From NCBI GenBank assembly GCA_934754355.1, contig CAKVID010000002.1, forward strand, positions 1 through 64,000: a DNA stretch of 64,000 nt. The letters run 5' to 3'. The notes under the pieces are model-generated. The model was not told the DNA's origin and made no database searches. It saw only the letters and a list, made by a program, of their open reading frames with translations. This DNA comes from an uncultured Clostridia bacterium. Lineage in GTDB: Bacteria; Bacillota; Clostridia; Christensenellales; UBA1242. Position numbers and translations under genes: made by a program. Position 1 is the stretch's first letter; each line of letters opens with the position of its first letter. Shown in pieces: positions 15,135 through 25,400 of the stretch.

Positions 15135-16277
15135 TTATTTTTTGATTTCTTTATTTTTATTAATATTTTCTCTATATTTTTTCCAAATAACGAAGAATAT
15201 AGTTGTACATACAGATGCTAGTATGACAATAGTTACACAGAATATAAATAACCCAGTTTTGGCACTCTCTTTCTTATTTAGAGTTTCATTTACTGTTAAT
15301 TCTCTTTCACTCTCAGTTCCATTAATAGTCAAATCTCCATTAGTATTATTAACCGTTGTTTTGTAAAGTGCAGTAGTTACAACATCAGATAATTCTTTCA
15401 TACTTTGTTGCATTAATTCTTTTTCAACCAAATGAGAACCCATTTCAAATAGAATTGCCTTGCTATCAAGTGCTTGATTATAATGTCCTTTTGCATAATA
15501 AATATCTGTAAATAACCAAGGATACAACTCGTTGCCAACAGCCATTAAATATGTTGCAAACTCTTCATTTAATTTCATATTAGGATTAGCCTTACCCACA
15601 ACTATTCTTACCTTACCACGCTCTTTGCCATCAACATTAGCAATATAATATCCACGACTTGCGCCATCACGATGGATATCAAATATAGCATCTGGAGCAT
15701 ATGTATTTTGCAAATTTTGAGCAGTCTTCAAACTTCGGGAATATGCTTGCGAATTGTGTGGAATATGCAGGCTATCATCAAAGTATACATCTACAAAGTT
15801 TTTCTCCAGTTCAGATTTAAAAGATAGTGCAACATCTTTGATACCGCCATTACCATATATACTGTCTACACCATCGCTTGGCACATAACTCTCATCATTA
15901 TGTGTCATATACATAGCAATAACTCGTCTCTCCACTTTGATAGGCGTTGGCAAGTCAGATTTTGAAACATTAGGTGCTTGCATTTGTTTTATAAATTTTG
16001 CAATTCCCGCATGAGTATTATTATCCAGAGATATTACTTCATAGAATTTGAAATCTTTGGATAAATAATTATCTCCAATCTCAACACCTTCCCTTTCAAA
16101 TAAAAAATTATAGTCTTCATCATAAATTTTGTAATTTTCATATAGTTCTTCTTGTGCAAATACTGTCATCTCTTTAGACAAATTACCTTGTTTTAGAATT
16201 GAATTACTAGTACTCAAAAAACTACAAAGAAGAAATATAACTATTAGAGATAGTTTTACTAATAAATTCTTTGTCAT
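15135..16277 (-). CDS. spoIIP: Stage II sporulation protein P-like amidase (SpoIIP)
   Basis: 380 residues. N-terminal membrane anchor (about 7-22), then the SpoIIP domain with MYMTHNDESYVP (about 122-133), IYGNGGI, AYSRSLKTAQ and DIHRDG (200-205); H126 and H202 are likely metal ligands. SpoIIP cleaves peptide crosslinks from septal peptidoglycan during engulfment of the forespore. Unusually there is a second membrane segment near the C-terminus (about 343-367) and a basic tail. AGGAGG lies 13 bases before the ATG, longer than usual. The start lies within the 3' end of the upstream membrane-protein gene (56-base overlap). Confidence 0.9.
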   Translation of the reverse strand: MTKNLLVKLSLIVIFLLCSFLSTSNSILKQGNLSKEMTVFAQEELYENYKIYDEDYNFLFEREGVEIGDNYLSKDFKFYEVISLDNNTHAGIAKFIKQMQAPNVSKSDLPTPIKVERRVIAMYMTHNDESYVPSDGVDSIYGNGGIKDVALSFKSELEKNFVDVYFDDSLHIPHNSQAYSRSLKTAQNLQNTYAPDAIFDIHRDGASRGYYIANVDGKERGKVRIVVGKANPNMKLNEEFATYLMAVGNELYPWLFTDIYYAKGHYNQALDSKAILFEMGSHLVEKELMQQSMKELSDVVTTALYKTTVNNTNGDLTINGTESERELTVNETLNKKESAKTGLFIFCVTIVILASVCTTIFFVIWKKYRENINKNKEIKK

Positions 16278-16851
16278 TATAAAAATTGTCCCTCCTCGAT
16301 ATTTTTAAATTATGAACAATAAAAGTTCTTAAGTATTGAAGCCCAAGATAAACTACTATTACCAAGAAACAAAAATTCAAATTAAGATATGCAAAAGTAT
16401 AAAGTTCCAATTCGACCGACACACCGATAATACTCATGCAAGTAATACTACCAATACAAATAAATAATCCGTTATAAATATTTGTACAAAGTAATCCACC
16501 ACACACACCAATCATAAAAGCACACAAATTATTAGATGAGAAATTATAAGCACTTATAACATTTGTTTTAATCAATACAAAATAAGCAAATGAGTATACT
16601 ATTGAAATCAAAAATAAAAATAATTTTCTTTTACATTTAATGAATGAGCAAACATACAACAATACAATCAAAATACTTTGCATAAGATTAAAAGAAATAT
16701 CACCAAAATTATATGGAGAAATAAAATAACTAATACACAATGAAAATAAATAAGCAACCGATAAATATTTAATCCATAATTTATCAAATCTAATAAAATC
16801 AAAAATTATAGCTAAGAATAAAAACCCACTAACAATAAAAACTATAGGCAT
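16222..16851 (-). CDS. Six-helix membrane protein coupled to spoIIP
   Basis: 209 residues from ATG at 16851, chosen because GGAG lies six bases upstream. About six hydrophobic segments fill residues 1-175, followed by a polar, basic C-terminal tail. No motif I recognise. The 56-base overlap with spoIIP implies translational coupling, so a role in forespore engulfment or its regulation is a reasonable inference, but only from position. Confidence 0.75.
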   Translation of the reverse strand: MPIVFIVSGFLFLAIIFDFIRFDKLWIKYLSVAYLFSLCISYFISPYNFGDISFNLMQSILIVLLYVCSFIKCKRKLFLFLISIVYSFAYFVLIKTNVISAYNFSSNNLCAFMIGVCGGLLCTNIYNGLFICIGSITCMSIIGVSVELELYTFAYLNLNFCFLVIVVYLGLQYLRTFIVHNLKISRRDNFYNDKEFISKTISNSYISSL

Positions 16852-16999
16852 AAATTTCTCCAAAAAATTATATCAATTTATCTTTTGAAAATTTATAAAT
16901 TTTATTCGTCAATTTGACTTATTACAATATGTCAAAAAATGTAAAATTTTGTAATATTAAAAAATTTTCAAGCATATATTTTAGCAATAGGAATATCAT

Positions 17000-17365
17000 A
17001 TGGAAATGTCATTTTGTCAATTAAAAAATAAAGATGTCGTGAATGTTTGCGATGGAAAAAATTATGGCAGTATTACTGACTTAATTTTTGATACTTGCTG
17101 TGGAAAAATAGCAGGAATAATTGTACCAGCAAATAAAAATTTTTTTCAAATTTTTAAATCTTCAAACGATATTTTTATCCCATACAATCGAATATGCAAA
17201 ATAGGAAAAGATATAATTTTAGTAGACATAATTATGCAAAATAATTACAACCCTTGTAATGCAATAAATATATGTTCAGAAGATAAAAACAACCAAATAA
17301 CCGCACAGACAAAACCAAAATTTAATATTCAAGATGTTTTGAATGATATTGATATGAATAAATAA
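17000..17365 (+). CDS. YlmC/YmxH-family PRC-barrel sporulation protein
   Basis: 121 residues. The first 80 match the PRC-barrel pattern of YlmC/YmxH: KDVVNVCDGKNYGSITDL, GKIAGIIVP and the C-terminal strand KIGKDIILVDI (about 70-80). These small proteins are common in spore formers; their role is unknown and RNA or membrane association has been suggested for the PRC fold. The last 40 residues are a polar extension. TAGGA precedes the ATG; CATATATT at about 16975 may be a sporulation-sigma -10 element, but this is weak. Confidence 0.8.
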   Translation: MEMSFCQLKNKDVVNVCDGKNYGSITDLIFDTCCGKIAGIIVPANKNFFQIFKSSNDIFIPYNRICKIGKDIILVDIIMQNNYNPCNAINICSEDKNNQITAQTKPKFNIQDVLNDIDMNK

Positions 17366-17797
17366 TATTGTAATATATGTATATAGTTATTGTCAATAAT
17401 TAACTATTTCGTGACATTTATTACAATAATAATGTAACATATCAAATAAATACTATAATATTTCAATCTTGTAAATATTTATATATTTTATATAAAGTTT
17501 TATGTATTTTTATATACAATATATTTCTATATATCAAACTATCTTGAGTTAATTAAAAAATCCATGTTACATAAATATTTTATTTTTAGCATAATTATAC
17601 ATAAAAAACAACAACTCACAATCTCAATAAAAAATAAATTTACACAGTATTAGACAACAAAAAAGAGTAACATTTTTCTAGTATTAAGAAGAATGTTACC
17701 CTCGCTTTTTTATTAAATTTTTGTGTAATATCTTAATTAAAAGTTTATTATAAATTGACTAATTATTTTTGATTTAAAATTGACATATGTACTTAAA
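17366..17797. other. Long AT-rich intergenic region
   Basis: 430 bases with no gene. It holds short inverted repeats, for example TTACA/TGTAA around 17423-17440, and ends in the terminator at 17655-17711. No ribosome binding site-linked frame was found. Confidence 0.5.
17655..17711. terminator. Bidirectional terminator behind nrdR
   Basis: GTAACATTTTTCT...AGAAGAATGTTAC (17667-17699) forms a 12-bp stem, with CTTTTTT on one side and AAAAAAG on the other, between convergent genes. Confidence 0.8.
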
Positions 17798-18253
17798 TTA
17801 TTTTTTATTATCGTACTCTTGAATAAACTCCATAAAGTGTGTTAAGTCAGCAAATTTTCTATATACGCTAGCAAATCTAATATAAGAAACTTCATCTACT
17901 TTTTTTAGATTCTCCATAACCAATTCCCCTATCCTAGAACTTGCAACTTCTTGGTCCAAAGAATTATATAGAACCTTCTCAATATTACTAACTATCATAT
18001 CTATTTGAGACATCGAGACAGGTCTTTTTTCACACGCCCTTATTATTCCTCTCTTTAATTTTTCCGCATCAAATTCCTGTCTACTATTATCAGATTTAAT
18101 TACTAATAGTGGTGTTGTTTCCACTGTCTCATAGGTCGTAAATCTTTTACCACAGGACAAACACTCTCGTCTTCTTCTAATAGAATTTGCATCATCAGAA
18201 CTTCTGCTATCCAATACTTTACTCTCAGTATTTCCACAATAAATACATTTCAT
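17798..18253 (-). CDS. nrdR: Ribonucleotide reductase repressor NrdR
   Basis: 151 residues, full family length. Zinc ribbon C3-x2-C6 and C31-x2-C34, the RRRREC stretch, and an ATP-cone domain (about 49-139). NrdR senses ATP/dATP and represses ribonucleotide reductase genes by binding NrdR boxes. No nrd gene is in this window. A solo gene with a short upstream region. Confidence 0.97.
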   Translation of the reverse strand: MKCIYCGNTESKVLDSRSSDDANSIRRRRECLSCGKRFTTYETVETTPLLVIKSDNSRQEFDAEKLKRGIIRACEKRPVSMSQIDMIVSNIEKVLYNSLDQEVASSRIGELVMENLKKVDEVSYIRFASVYRKFADLTHFMEFIQEYDNKK

Positions 18254-18369
18254 ATTTTTCTCCGTATAGTTTAATACTTATATTATATACTGATAATTAT
18301 AATTTTTACAAGTAAAATTTTATTCAAATTTTATTTTACAATTATTACTATTTTTGTTAACATTTAATT

Positions 18370-18394
18370 ATACATCGTGTATTTAATGATGTAT
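18370..18394. promoter_or_regulatory. Inverted repeat upstream of the nucleotidyltransferase gene
   Basis: ATACATC (11-base loop) GATGTAT lies about 45 bases before the ATG at 18437 and overlaps the likely promoter region; TATAAT-like TTATAATTG follows at about 18401. Possible operator. Confidence 0.3.
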
Positions 18395-18436
18395 TATCAA
18401 TTTATAATTGAAATTATTTTTTAGGAGAATGAATAA

Positions 18437-19180
18437 ATGAAAGCAATAGTATTAGTAGCAGGATATGCAAGCAGACTTTATCCACTAACACTCAATACAC
18501 CTAAAGCATTACTTACACTTAATGGGGTTACCCTACTTGATTATCTAATGGCTAAAGTAGCAGAAATTGATGTAATTGATGAAGTTATATTAGTAAGTAA
18601 CGATAAGTTCTATCAAAATTTCCTTGACTGGAAAGAAACTTATAAAGGTAACAAAAAAATTACTGTACTTAATGATGGTACATCAACTAATGAAACTAGA
18701 CTTGGCGCAATTGGAGATACTCAATTTGCAATAGACCAATTAGGAATTGATGAAGAGATTATGTTACTTGTAAGTGATAATTACTTCACTTTTTCACTTA
18801 AAGATTTCTACGATTTCTATCAAAAGAAACAAGGAGATTGCATTTTAGTAACCGAATTTGATGATTTGGAATACTTAGGCAAAAACTTTGCTTGTGTCAA
18901 ACTTGGAGAAAATGATACAATTACTGGACTTGTAGAGAAACCAGGCGGAATTCCTGATACTAATATTGGTGCTTATGCTAGTTATATATATACTAGAGAT
19001 ACCGTTAAGATGATTAAACAATATCTTGATGAAGGCAATAATAAAGATGCACCGGGTAATTTCCCTGCTTGGCTTTACAAAAGAAAACCGGTTTATGCCT
19101 ACTCTTTTGAAGGTGAATGCTACGATATTGGCACAATTGATGTATACAACAAATTAAATAACGAACTTTCAAATAAATAA
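18437..19180 (+). CDS. Sugar-phosphate or choline-phosphate nucleotidyltransferase
   Basis: 247 residues, the NTP-transferase fold. The N-terminal signature AGYASRLYPLT...PKALL (about 8-25) binds nucleotide and is close to RmlA/GalU/LicC-type enzymes; VSDNYF near residue 116 provides the metal-binding aspartate, and LVEKPG and IGAY are also typical. The second G of the usual GxGTR loop is replaced by A-S. Product could be an NDP-sugar or CDP-choline-like compound for the cell surface. AGGAG precedes the ATG; a terminator follows directly, so it is a single-gene unit. Confidence 0.85.
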   Translation: MKAIVLVAGYASRLYPLTLNTPKALLTLNGVTLLDYLMAKVAEIDVIDEVILVSNDKFYQNFLDWKETYKGNKKITVLNDGTSTNETRLGAIGDTQFAIDQLGIDEEIMLLVSDNYFTFSLKDFYDFYQKKQGDCILVTEFDDLEYLGKNFACVKLGENDTITGLVEKPGGIPDTNIGAYASYIYTRDTVKMIKQYLDEGNNKDAPGNFPAWLYKRKPVYAYSFEGECYDIGTIDVYNKLNNELSNK

Positions 19181-19195
19181 TTAATCAAGAAAACA

Positions 19196-19228
19196 AAAAC
19201 ACTTACATTTAATTGTAAGTGTTTTTTA
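19196..19228 (+). terminator. Terminator of the nucleotidyltransferase gene
   Basis: AAAAACACTTACA TTTAAT TGTAAGTGTTTTTT, perfect stem with T-run; A-run on the other side may also serve the convergent gene at 19277. Confidence 0.85.
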
Positions 19229-19276
19229 TTTTTTAATAATATTTTAGATAAATATTGTAAACTTAAGTTCTAAACA

Positions 19277-20785
19277 TTATAAAACTTCTAAGTTTTTGCC
19301 AAACGCTTTCTTGAATTCGCTTCCACAAAGCATAGCGTAATTAATTTCAAAAGTGCAATTTTCTTTAACAATTGTCTTCATTATTACACTATCACCCAAA
19401 ATATCACAACTAATATCGGTTACATTTCCAAATCCTGTAATATCTAGGGCTTCAGCAATCTTTAGTATTACTGCTAGTTTCTTGGCTGCCTGCAAATCTT
19501 CTTCGCTAACATATTCTTTGTATCTAACCCATTCGCTTAAGTTGAAGTTATCTGAATTCTTACCCAACGCTACAAAACTAGCAACAATTATATCTTGATG
19601 ACTAACACCATAAATTTCACTATTTCTAATTACATCATATGCTATTTTATCGGCATTATCCACATTAATTCTATTACCACTATTAATTAAGTAACTAGCA
19701 ATTCTTAGAACTTTGACATATGGACGAGGTAATTTATGTAAAACTTTCAATTGTTTGAATAATACCATGCTAATTTCGTATATGTGTTGAGAATTATTTG
19801 GTTTCTTATCGTAATAATCATTTAATACTTGTAAACTATATCCCAAAGTATCACTTATTGGCTTCTCTATAGTTAGAGGCAAAACATTATGGAAAAGCAT
19901 TCCATCAATTATATCTAGACTACTTATTGCAAAATCATCATGGTCAAAACAACTTAAAATTGCTTTAGCAACAATTAATCCACTTGGGAAGTACTTACTA
20001 TTATTCAAAGATAGTCCTTTAATCTTAGTAGCATTTGTTACATCTAAGCCTTTCATTAGATTAAATACTTTCTCAAAATCATCTTTATTAGATACAAAGT
20101 TATGAATTAAGTCTAGAGGATATTTCTTCGCTTTTCTACAAACAACACCATAATCTTTGAATATATCTCCAGCACCAATTATATCGTATTCCTCTGGTAA
20201 TTCACTTTGAAAATCATTTTCTTCCATTGCTTTCTTAGTAAAGTCAGCAATTATTTTCAATTTATCATCAAGACAAATGTCACTCATTGTATCATGAACT
20301 TTAACAGCACCATAAGGAACAACCATTCTTCTTAGTATATTTCTTCTATTATACAAGATAACTTCAGAATTATAATCAGATATATTTATAATAATTCCTT
20401 TTGGTCTATTGAAACTATTAATAATAGCAGTATAGACTTCTTCAATTTCCTCTTCTGGATTCAAAACTTTGAAGTTAAATCCATTAGATACACTCAATTC
20501 ATTCAAGATGCCATTCAAATTCTTGGCTTCGCTTAGGCAATCTGTAGCAATGCAAATTGTCTCAGTACATTCGTATTCTTCTATCATTCTTTTGTATATA
20601 GATAAGATTGAATTAATCTCTTTGATAACGGTTGGTTTGATAAACATATCATTATACATATCTTTAGTAAGGTTAATTGGCATTTCTATAATCTTGTAAG
20701 TTTGATAGTATTTATTTCTACAAACATCTACTATTTGTAATTTAACACAAGTAGTTTTTAATTCTATAACTGCTATTTTTTCCAA
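19277..20785 (-). CDS. Degenerate Ppx/GppA-family protein
   Basis: 502 residues with the length and order of exopolyphosphatase/GppA proteins: two ASKHA lobes (about 1-300) and a C-terminal HD-type helical domain (about 310-502). The catalytic signatures are altered: the N-terminal phosphate loop reads VIELKTTCVKL instead of D-x-G-S-N-S, the central GGGS loop reads INISDYNSEV (about 133-142), and the HD region reads LINSGNRIN (about 367) instead of L-H-D-I-G. The frame is intact, so it is probably a binding or regulatory protein rather than a phosphatase. Start is TTG at 20785, seven bases after AAGGAGA. Confidence 0.8.
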   Translation of the reverse strand: MEKIAVIELKTTCVKLQIVDVCRNKYYQTYKIIEMPINLTKDMYNDMFIKPTVIKEINSILSIYKRMIEEYECTETICIATDCLSEAKNLNGILNELSVSNGFNFKVLNPEEEIEEVYTAIINSFNRPKGIIINISDYNSEVILYNRRNILRRMVVPYGAVKVHDTMSDICLDDKLKIIADFTKKAMEENDFQSELPEEYDIIGAGDIFKDYGVVCRKAKKYPLDLIHNFVSNKDDFEKVFNLMKGLDVTNATKIKGLSLNNSKYFPSGLIVAKAILSCFDHDDFAISSLDIIDGMLFHNVLPLTIEKPISDTLGYSLQVLNDYYDKKPNNSQHIYEISMVLFKQLKVLHKLPRPYVKVLRIASYLINSGNRINVDNADKIAYDVIRNSEIYGVSHQDIIVASFVALGKNSDNFNLSEWVRYKEYVSEEDLQAAKKLAVILKIAEALDITGFGNVTDISCDILGDSVIMKTIVKENCTFEINYAMLCGSEFKKAFGKNLEVL

Positions 20786-20902
20786 TGTTAGTCTCCTTAA
20801 TTATGCAAATTATTTTGGGCACAATTTCCCATCGTCTAGATTATAACATATAAATTTAAAATTGTACACAATTTTTTTAAAAATACTCAATTTATTATTT
20901 GC

Positions 20903-20960
20903 AAAAAAAGTCATTTGACTTCTTCTTGAATTTATTTATCAAGATATAATCAAATGACTT
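20903..20960 (-). terminator. Terminator of the ferredoxin gene
   Basis: AAGTCATTTGA pairs with TCAAATGACTT across about 30 bases that contain an inner TCTTGA/TCAAGA stem; on the minus strand TTTTTTTGC follows. Confidence 0.75.
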
Positions 20961-20966
20961 CACTTA

Positions 20967-21131
20967 TTATTCTTCAATAGCATTTACAGGACAAACTCCT
21001 GTGCAAGTTCCACAATGAATGCAGATATCTTGGTTAATCTCGGCTTTGCCATCTACCATAGAAATTGCAGCAACAGGACAACTGTCAATACAAGTTCCAC
21101 AACCAATGCATACTTCTTTGTTAACCTTCAT
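20967..21131 (-). CDS. 2[4Fe-4S] ferredoxin
   Basis: 54 residues. Two complete cluster motifs: C8-x2-C11-x2-C14-x3-C18 and C37-x2-C40-x2-C43-x3-C47, the classic clostridial small ferredoxin. It carries electrons for enzymes such as the PFOR at 39980. The frame extends upstream to 21239, but ATG at 21131 with AAGGGGA just before it gives the family length. Confidence 0.95.
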   Translation of the reverse strand: MKVNKEVCIGCGTCIDSCPVAAISMVDGKAEINQDICIHCGTCTGVCPVNAIEE

Positions 21132-21265
21132 TATTCCCCTTCGCCAAAAATAAAAATTCTCGGCTTTTGATTGTATTTTATTGAGCAAATTTTTGCCCAA
21201 TAATTGCTCTAGTATATCACAAAAGTATTTATTTGGCAAGCAATAATCACCTTTGTACCACTTTT

Positions 21266-21691
21266 TTATTTAATGAAAATTTTGAATTGAATATTATTAA
21301 ATTTTGGCTTTGTTTTGGGCTTTTTGAGAGCAATAATAGTTTGTATTCCCTGATTTATCCCAACCAAAAGTAAGAAGACTGCAAATATTTTCTGCAAAAT
21401 ATTATTGCTAAGAATACTTGCCAAATATGAGCCAAGAATTGAGAAAACCACCCCACTTATTACTATTGGAATACCTACTTTAAAATCCACCAATTTATTC
21501 TTGATGTGTATTATAAGTGCGACCAATGACATTGGGATAAATACTAATAAATTGATGGCCTGAGCATTTTTTTGTTTGAATTTAAGAAAAATTGTAAGTA
21601 TAGGAATAAGCAGAGTACCTCCACCCATACCCATTCCACCTACAATTCCACTAATCAGCCCTGCTACAAATAGCATTATAAAATCTATCAT
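21266..21691 (-). CDS. TauE/SafE-family membrane protein, second half
   Basis: 142 residues with four or so membrane helices. The N-terminus has the family's glycine-rich GIVGGMGMGGGTLLIP (about 14-29). Canonical TauE/SafE exporters of sulfite or organosulfonates are about 250 residues with two homologous halves; here each half is its own gene. ATG at 21691 overlaps the stop of the upstream half in an ATGA, so the pair is translationally coupled and likely forms a heterodimer. Confidence 0.85.
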   Translation of the reverse strand: MIDFIMLFVAGLISGIVGGMGMGGGTLLIPILTIFLKFKQKNAQAINLLVFIPMSLVALIIHIKNKLVDFKVGIPIVISGVVFSILGSYLASILSNNILQKIFAVFLLLVGINQGIQTIIALKKPKTKPKFNNIQFKIFIK

Positions 21692-22131
21692 ATAAGTAAT
21701 TTTACCCCACCTACAATAATTATAATACTGAAGATTATGCCCAACCATATATTACTAATAAACTTTAGTATAATTGCCCCAATTACACCGCCAACTATAA
21801 ATCCAGAACCAATTTTTATTGCATCAATTATTTGAAGATTACCACTAATAAGATATACGCATAAACTAGCAATACTAAGAGGCAACATTATAAGAAGTGT
21901 TGTAGCATGCGCCTTTTTCTCGGGAAGTTTAATAATTTGCATAAGGAGAGGTACGCAAATCATTCCACCTCCACCTCCCCAAAAGCCATTAACAAAGCCA
22001 ATTAATGCACCCGTTAGAAATTTTACAAAAATATTTCCTTTGCTTTCTAATTCGTTTGGACTATATTTGAAAGATATTTCTTTGCCACCATACTCTAGAT
22101 TTTGTTTGATACTAAATGATGAATTTTTCAT
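21688..22131 (-). CDS. TauE/SafE-family membrane protein, first half
   Basis: 147 residues. A 35-residue polar N-terminus precedes about four membrane helices with the glycine-rich GFVNGFWGGGGGMICVP (about 45-61) and HATTLL. Partner of the gene at 21266; together they equal one full TauE/SafE transporter. The transported anion is unknown, and nothing nearby points to sulfur metabolism. Confidence 0.85.
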   Translation of the reverse strand: MKNSSFSIKQNLEYGGKEISFKYSPNELESKGNIFVKFLTGALIGFVNGFWGGGGGMICVPLLMQIIKLPEKKAHATTLLIMLPLSIASLCVYLISGNLQIIDAIKIGSGFIVGGVIGAIILKFISNIWLGIIFSIIIIVGGVKLLI

Positions 22132-22399
22132 ATTTAATAATTTACTAATAATTTAATTTTAATTCTTTCAAAATTATGAATTAAATTCAATTTTCGATAC
22201 ATACTACTAAAAATTGGAAAATTTTACCAATTGTAGATTATTAATGTCCATAAATACTATCACGATAAATTAAAGTTTTACAAATATTTAAAAATATCAA
22301 ACCGATTATAATGCTTTAAATTTAACAAAAAAATGTTTAATTACTAGATATATATATTAATTAATTTATAAATAAACAATATAATCGGGTGAAAATTGC
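22132..22399. other. Divergent intergenic region
   Basis: AT-rich, no gene, no clear inverted repeat. It must hold the promoter for the TauE pair on the minus strand and leads into the promoter of the surface-protein gene on the plus strand. Confidence 0.4.
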
Positions 22400-22428
22400 T
22401 TGAATATATACGAAAAATGATATATAAT
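22400..22428 (+). promoter_or_regulatory. Promoter of the surface-protein gene
   Basis: TTGAAT (22400-22405), 17-bp spacer, TATAAT (22423-22428), about 39 bases before the ATG. Confidence 0.7.
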
Positions 22429-22466
22429 TAACAAGTGCAATAATAAAAATAAAAGGTGAACTATCT

Positions 22467-25400
22467 ATGTTAAACACAAGACACAAAAAATCAAAAAATA
22501 TATTTTTTAGTTTAATACTTTGTTTCGCAATGATTATTTCGGCATTTGCAGGTATTCACTTCTCACCAAAATCAGAAGAAGTATATGCGGGTTCTGATTA
22601 TATTGTAAAGAATGTATCAAACGATTTGCTTAATAGTTATCACAATTTCTATACAACTAGTACAGCAAAGCCTGCAACCCCTAATGGCTGGTCAGAAATT
22701 ACAACTAATCAAGTAAACAAAGACAATATTATAAAGGGTATCGTTGATGTTACAGATGAAACCACATTCAAGACTTCAACTTACAAAACTACCCGTCCAA
22801 ATATGCCTAAAGACGAAAGTTCTGACGAGGCGTACTTCAAAAACTTGATGATTAATTCATTCAATGGTGCTGGTAGATTTGGTTACAAGAGTAATTCTAT
22901 ATCTCTAGATGCGAATAGTTTTTATGAAATTCGTGTAAAATTATATACTCATAGAACTGCTAAATCTAATGATTTTGAAGAAACTGACCCTACTGCATCT
23001 ATTTATCTTACAGGACTTACAGACGACAAAGAATATGATACTCAAGTTAAATTTGAGAATATCAACACTTTAACTTCTTGGACAACATATAGTTTCTATA
23101 TTGATACTAATAGTAGTGCCAGTGTTAATCTAGAATTATGGCTTGGTAGCAAGACTACTTCAGTTCAAGGTGCTGTATTCTTTAATAATGTTAAGATTTA
23201 TAGATATAGCGAAGATTATTATACAAAGTATATTCTATCTAATGAAGATACAGATACTAATAACTTCAATATTATATCACTATCACAAAATGAAAATCTT
23301 TCTCCTGTTGACAATAGTAGTTTTGAAACCACTACTCCAATGGGTTGGAAAAATATTGCAAAAAGCACAACCGAGACAGACAATCAATTGTGTCAAATAG
23401 TTGATGCCAATAACTATAGTTTGGTTGTAAATGACACTAAGACTATTACCGCTCCGGGTTCTAATAATTCTGCAAATAATAACCACTGCTTATTTATGTA
23501 TAACAAAGAAAATGGATATCAAGCAATAGAAAGTTCTAAGATTGAAATTCAACCATTATCTTATTACAAAATTACTTTTTGGGCTAAGAGCAATTGTAAT
23601 ACAGGTTCAGGTGCTACAGTATATTTAGTAGACAAGACTGAGAATAACCCTATTGAAAATGCAAGCCTTACTCTAAGCACTAATTTTACTAAGAATAGCA
23701 ATATTTATCGTAATGACTGGACACAATATACATTCTATGTATATGGTAACGAAAATGAAGTAAAAAATGTAGCAATTCAAATATGGTTAGGCACAACATC
23801 TTCTAAAACTAGCGGATATGTATTTGTAGACGACTTTAGAATGCAAGAGATTTCTTACGACATGTTCTCTAATAATTCTAGTTCTACAAATTCATCATCA
23901 CTTAATTTTAATAGTGCTAGCGACTCTTTCGTTATTGTTAATTCTAATTTCAACAAAACCTCTAACGAAGATATTTCTGCTACCTACCCTCTAGATCCTA
24001 CTAGTTGGACAAAGTCTGGAGACACTAATTCTAATACTTTTAGTGGCGTTATCAATGCTAGCAAAGAGCATTTCAATGCTAATGTTGATAAATACACAAA
24101 TACTACTATTATGCCTACTAGACCCGCTAATCACCCTATTCACAAAGATAACAATAATGTATTGATGATTGGTAGTACTAGCGAGAATAACTCTCAAACT
24201 TATACAAGTAGCAGTATTTCACTTAGCCCTAATAGTTATTACAAATTATCTTATTATGTTTTCACTAGTTATGACAGAATAAATAATAAAAATAATGGTG
24301 CAAGTGTTTCTCTAACAACTAGCACAAGAACTTTGTATGATTATCAAAATATTCACTTTACAGATAATCAATGGCATCAATTTGTAGTTTATTTCAAGAC
24401 TGGAGTTTCTTCTGATAGTGCAACTTTAAATCTAAATTTCAAAGATTTAACAGGATATGTTTACTTTGACGATATCCGTTTGGAAACAAGCAAAGAAGAA
24501 ATATTCAAAAACTTCACTGTAGAACCTGAAATTACTTACACAAAAGTTGATTTAAGTTACGAGAATTTCGATAATAAAACATTTAATTCAAATGACACTA
24601 TCCAAAACCCTAATGGTTGGACTGCTTCAGAACAAGGAGTAGAAAATAACGAATTTACTATTAATGAGAATAATAGAGGAATAATTAAAGTTGCCGATTA
24701 CTCTTCAATTAATACTCCATCTACTCTAAGCGGTAATGCAAATGCTCTATTTATTCAAAGTTTGCATGACACCAATTTCGCTTACACCACTAATGATAGT
24801 TACTCATTCTCTGCTAAGACTTATTACAAGATTAGCGTGAATGTTCTTACAAAAAATATCAGTTCAGAAAGCACTAACGAAAAAGCAAGTACTTATGGTG
24901 CTAGAATATCGCTAGATGGTTCAAATGATATTATCTTCAAAGGTATTAATACTTTTGGCGGTTGGAAAACTTACACAATTTATTTAACTTTGGAAAATGA
25001 TTTAACATCAAAAATTAGCCTTGCTCTTGGTAATAAAGACGAGAAAGTAAGCGGAACAGTATTGTTTGACAATTTCAAAATTGAAACTATTGACCAAGAC
25101 ACTATGAAAAATGAACTACTTACAGCAGATGAAAGCACAACTGCCAAATTCATTAATTACACCGAAACTACTGAGGATACAAAAGAAGACAAGTCTACTT
25201 GGTCTAATGAATTTAATTGGTTAATATTGCCTAGCCTATTTACTGCCCTAGCAATTGTAATTGCTGTTGTAGGTTTCTATGTAAGAAAAATTAACTTCTC
25301 AAGAAAGCCAAAAATTAAAACTAAATATGATAGAAGAAAAACTCTTGATAAAGATATAGACAGAAGAGAAAGGATTGCTCTAAGACAACAAATTATCGAT

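Noticed and set aside
19277..20785. Calling the Ppx/GppA-like and kinase-like genes pseudogenes
   Set aside because: Their frames, lengths and ribosome binding sites are intact; only signature residues differ, which fits changed function better than decay.
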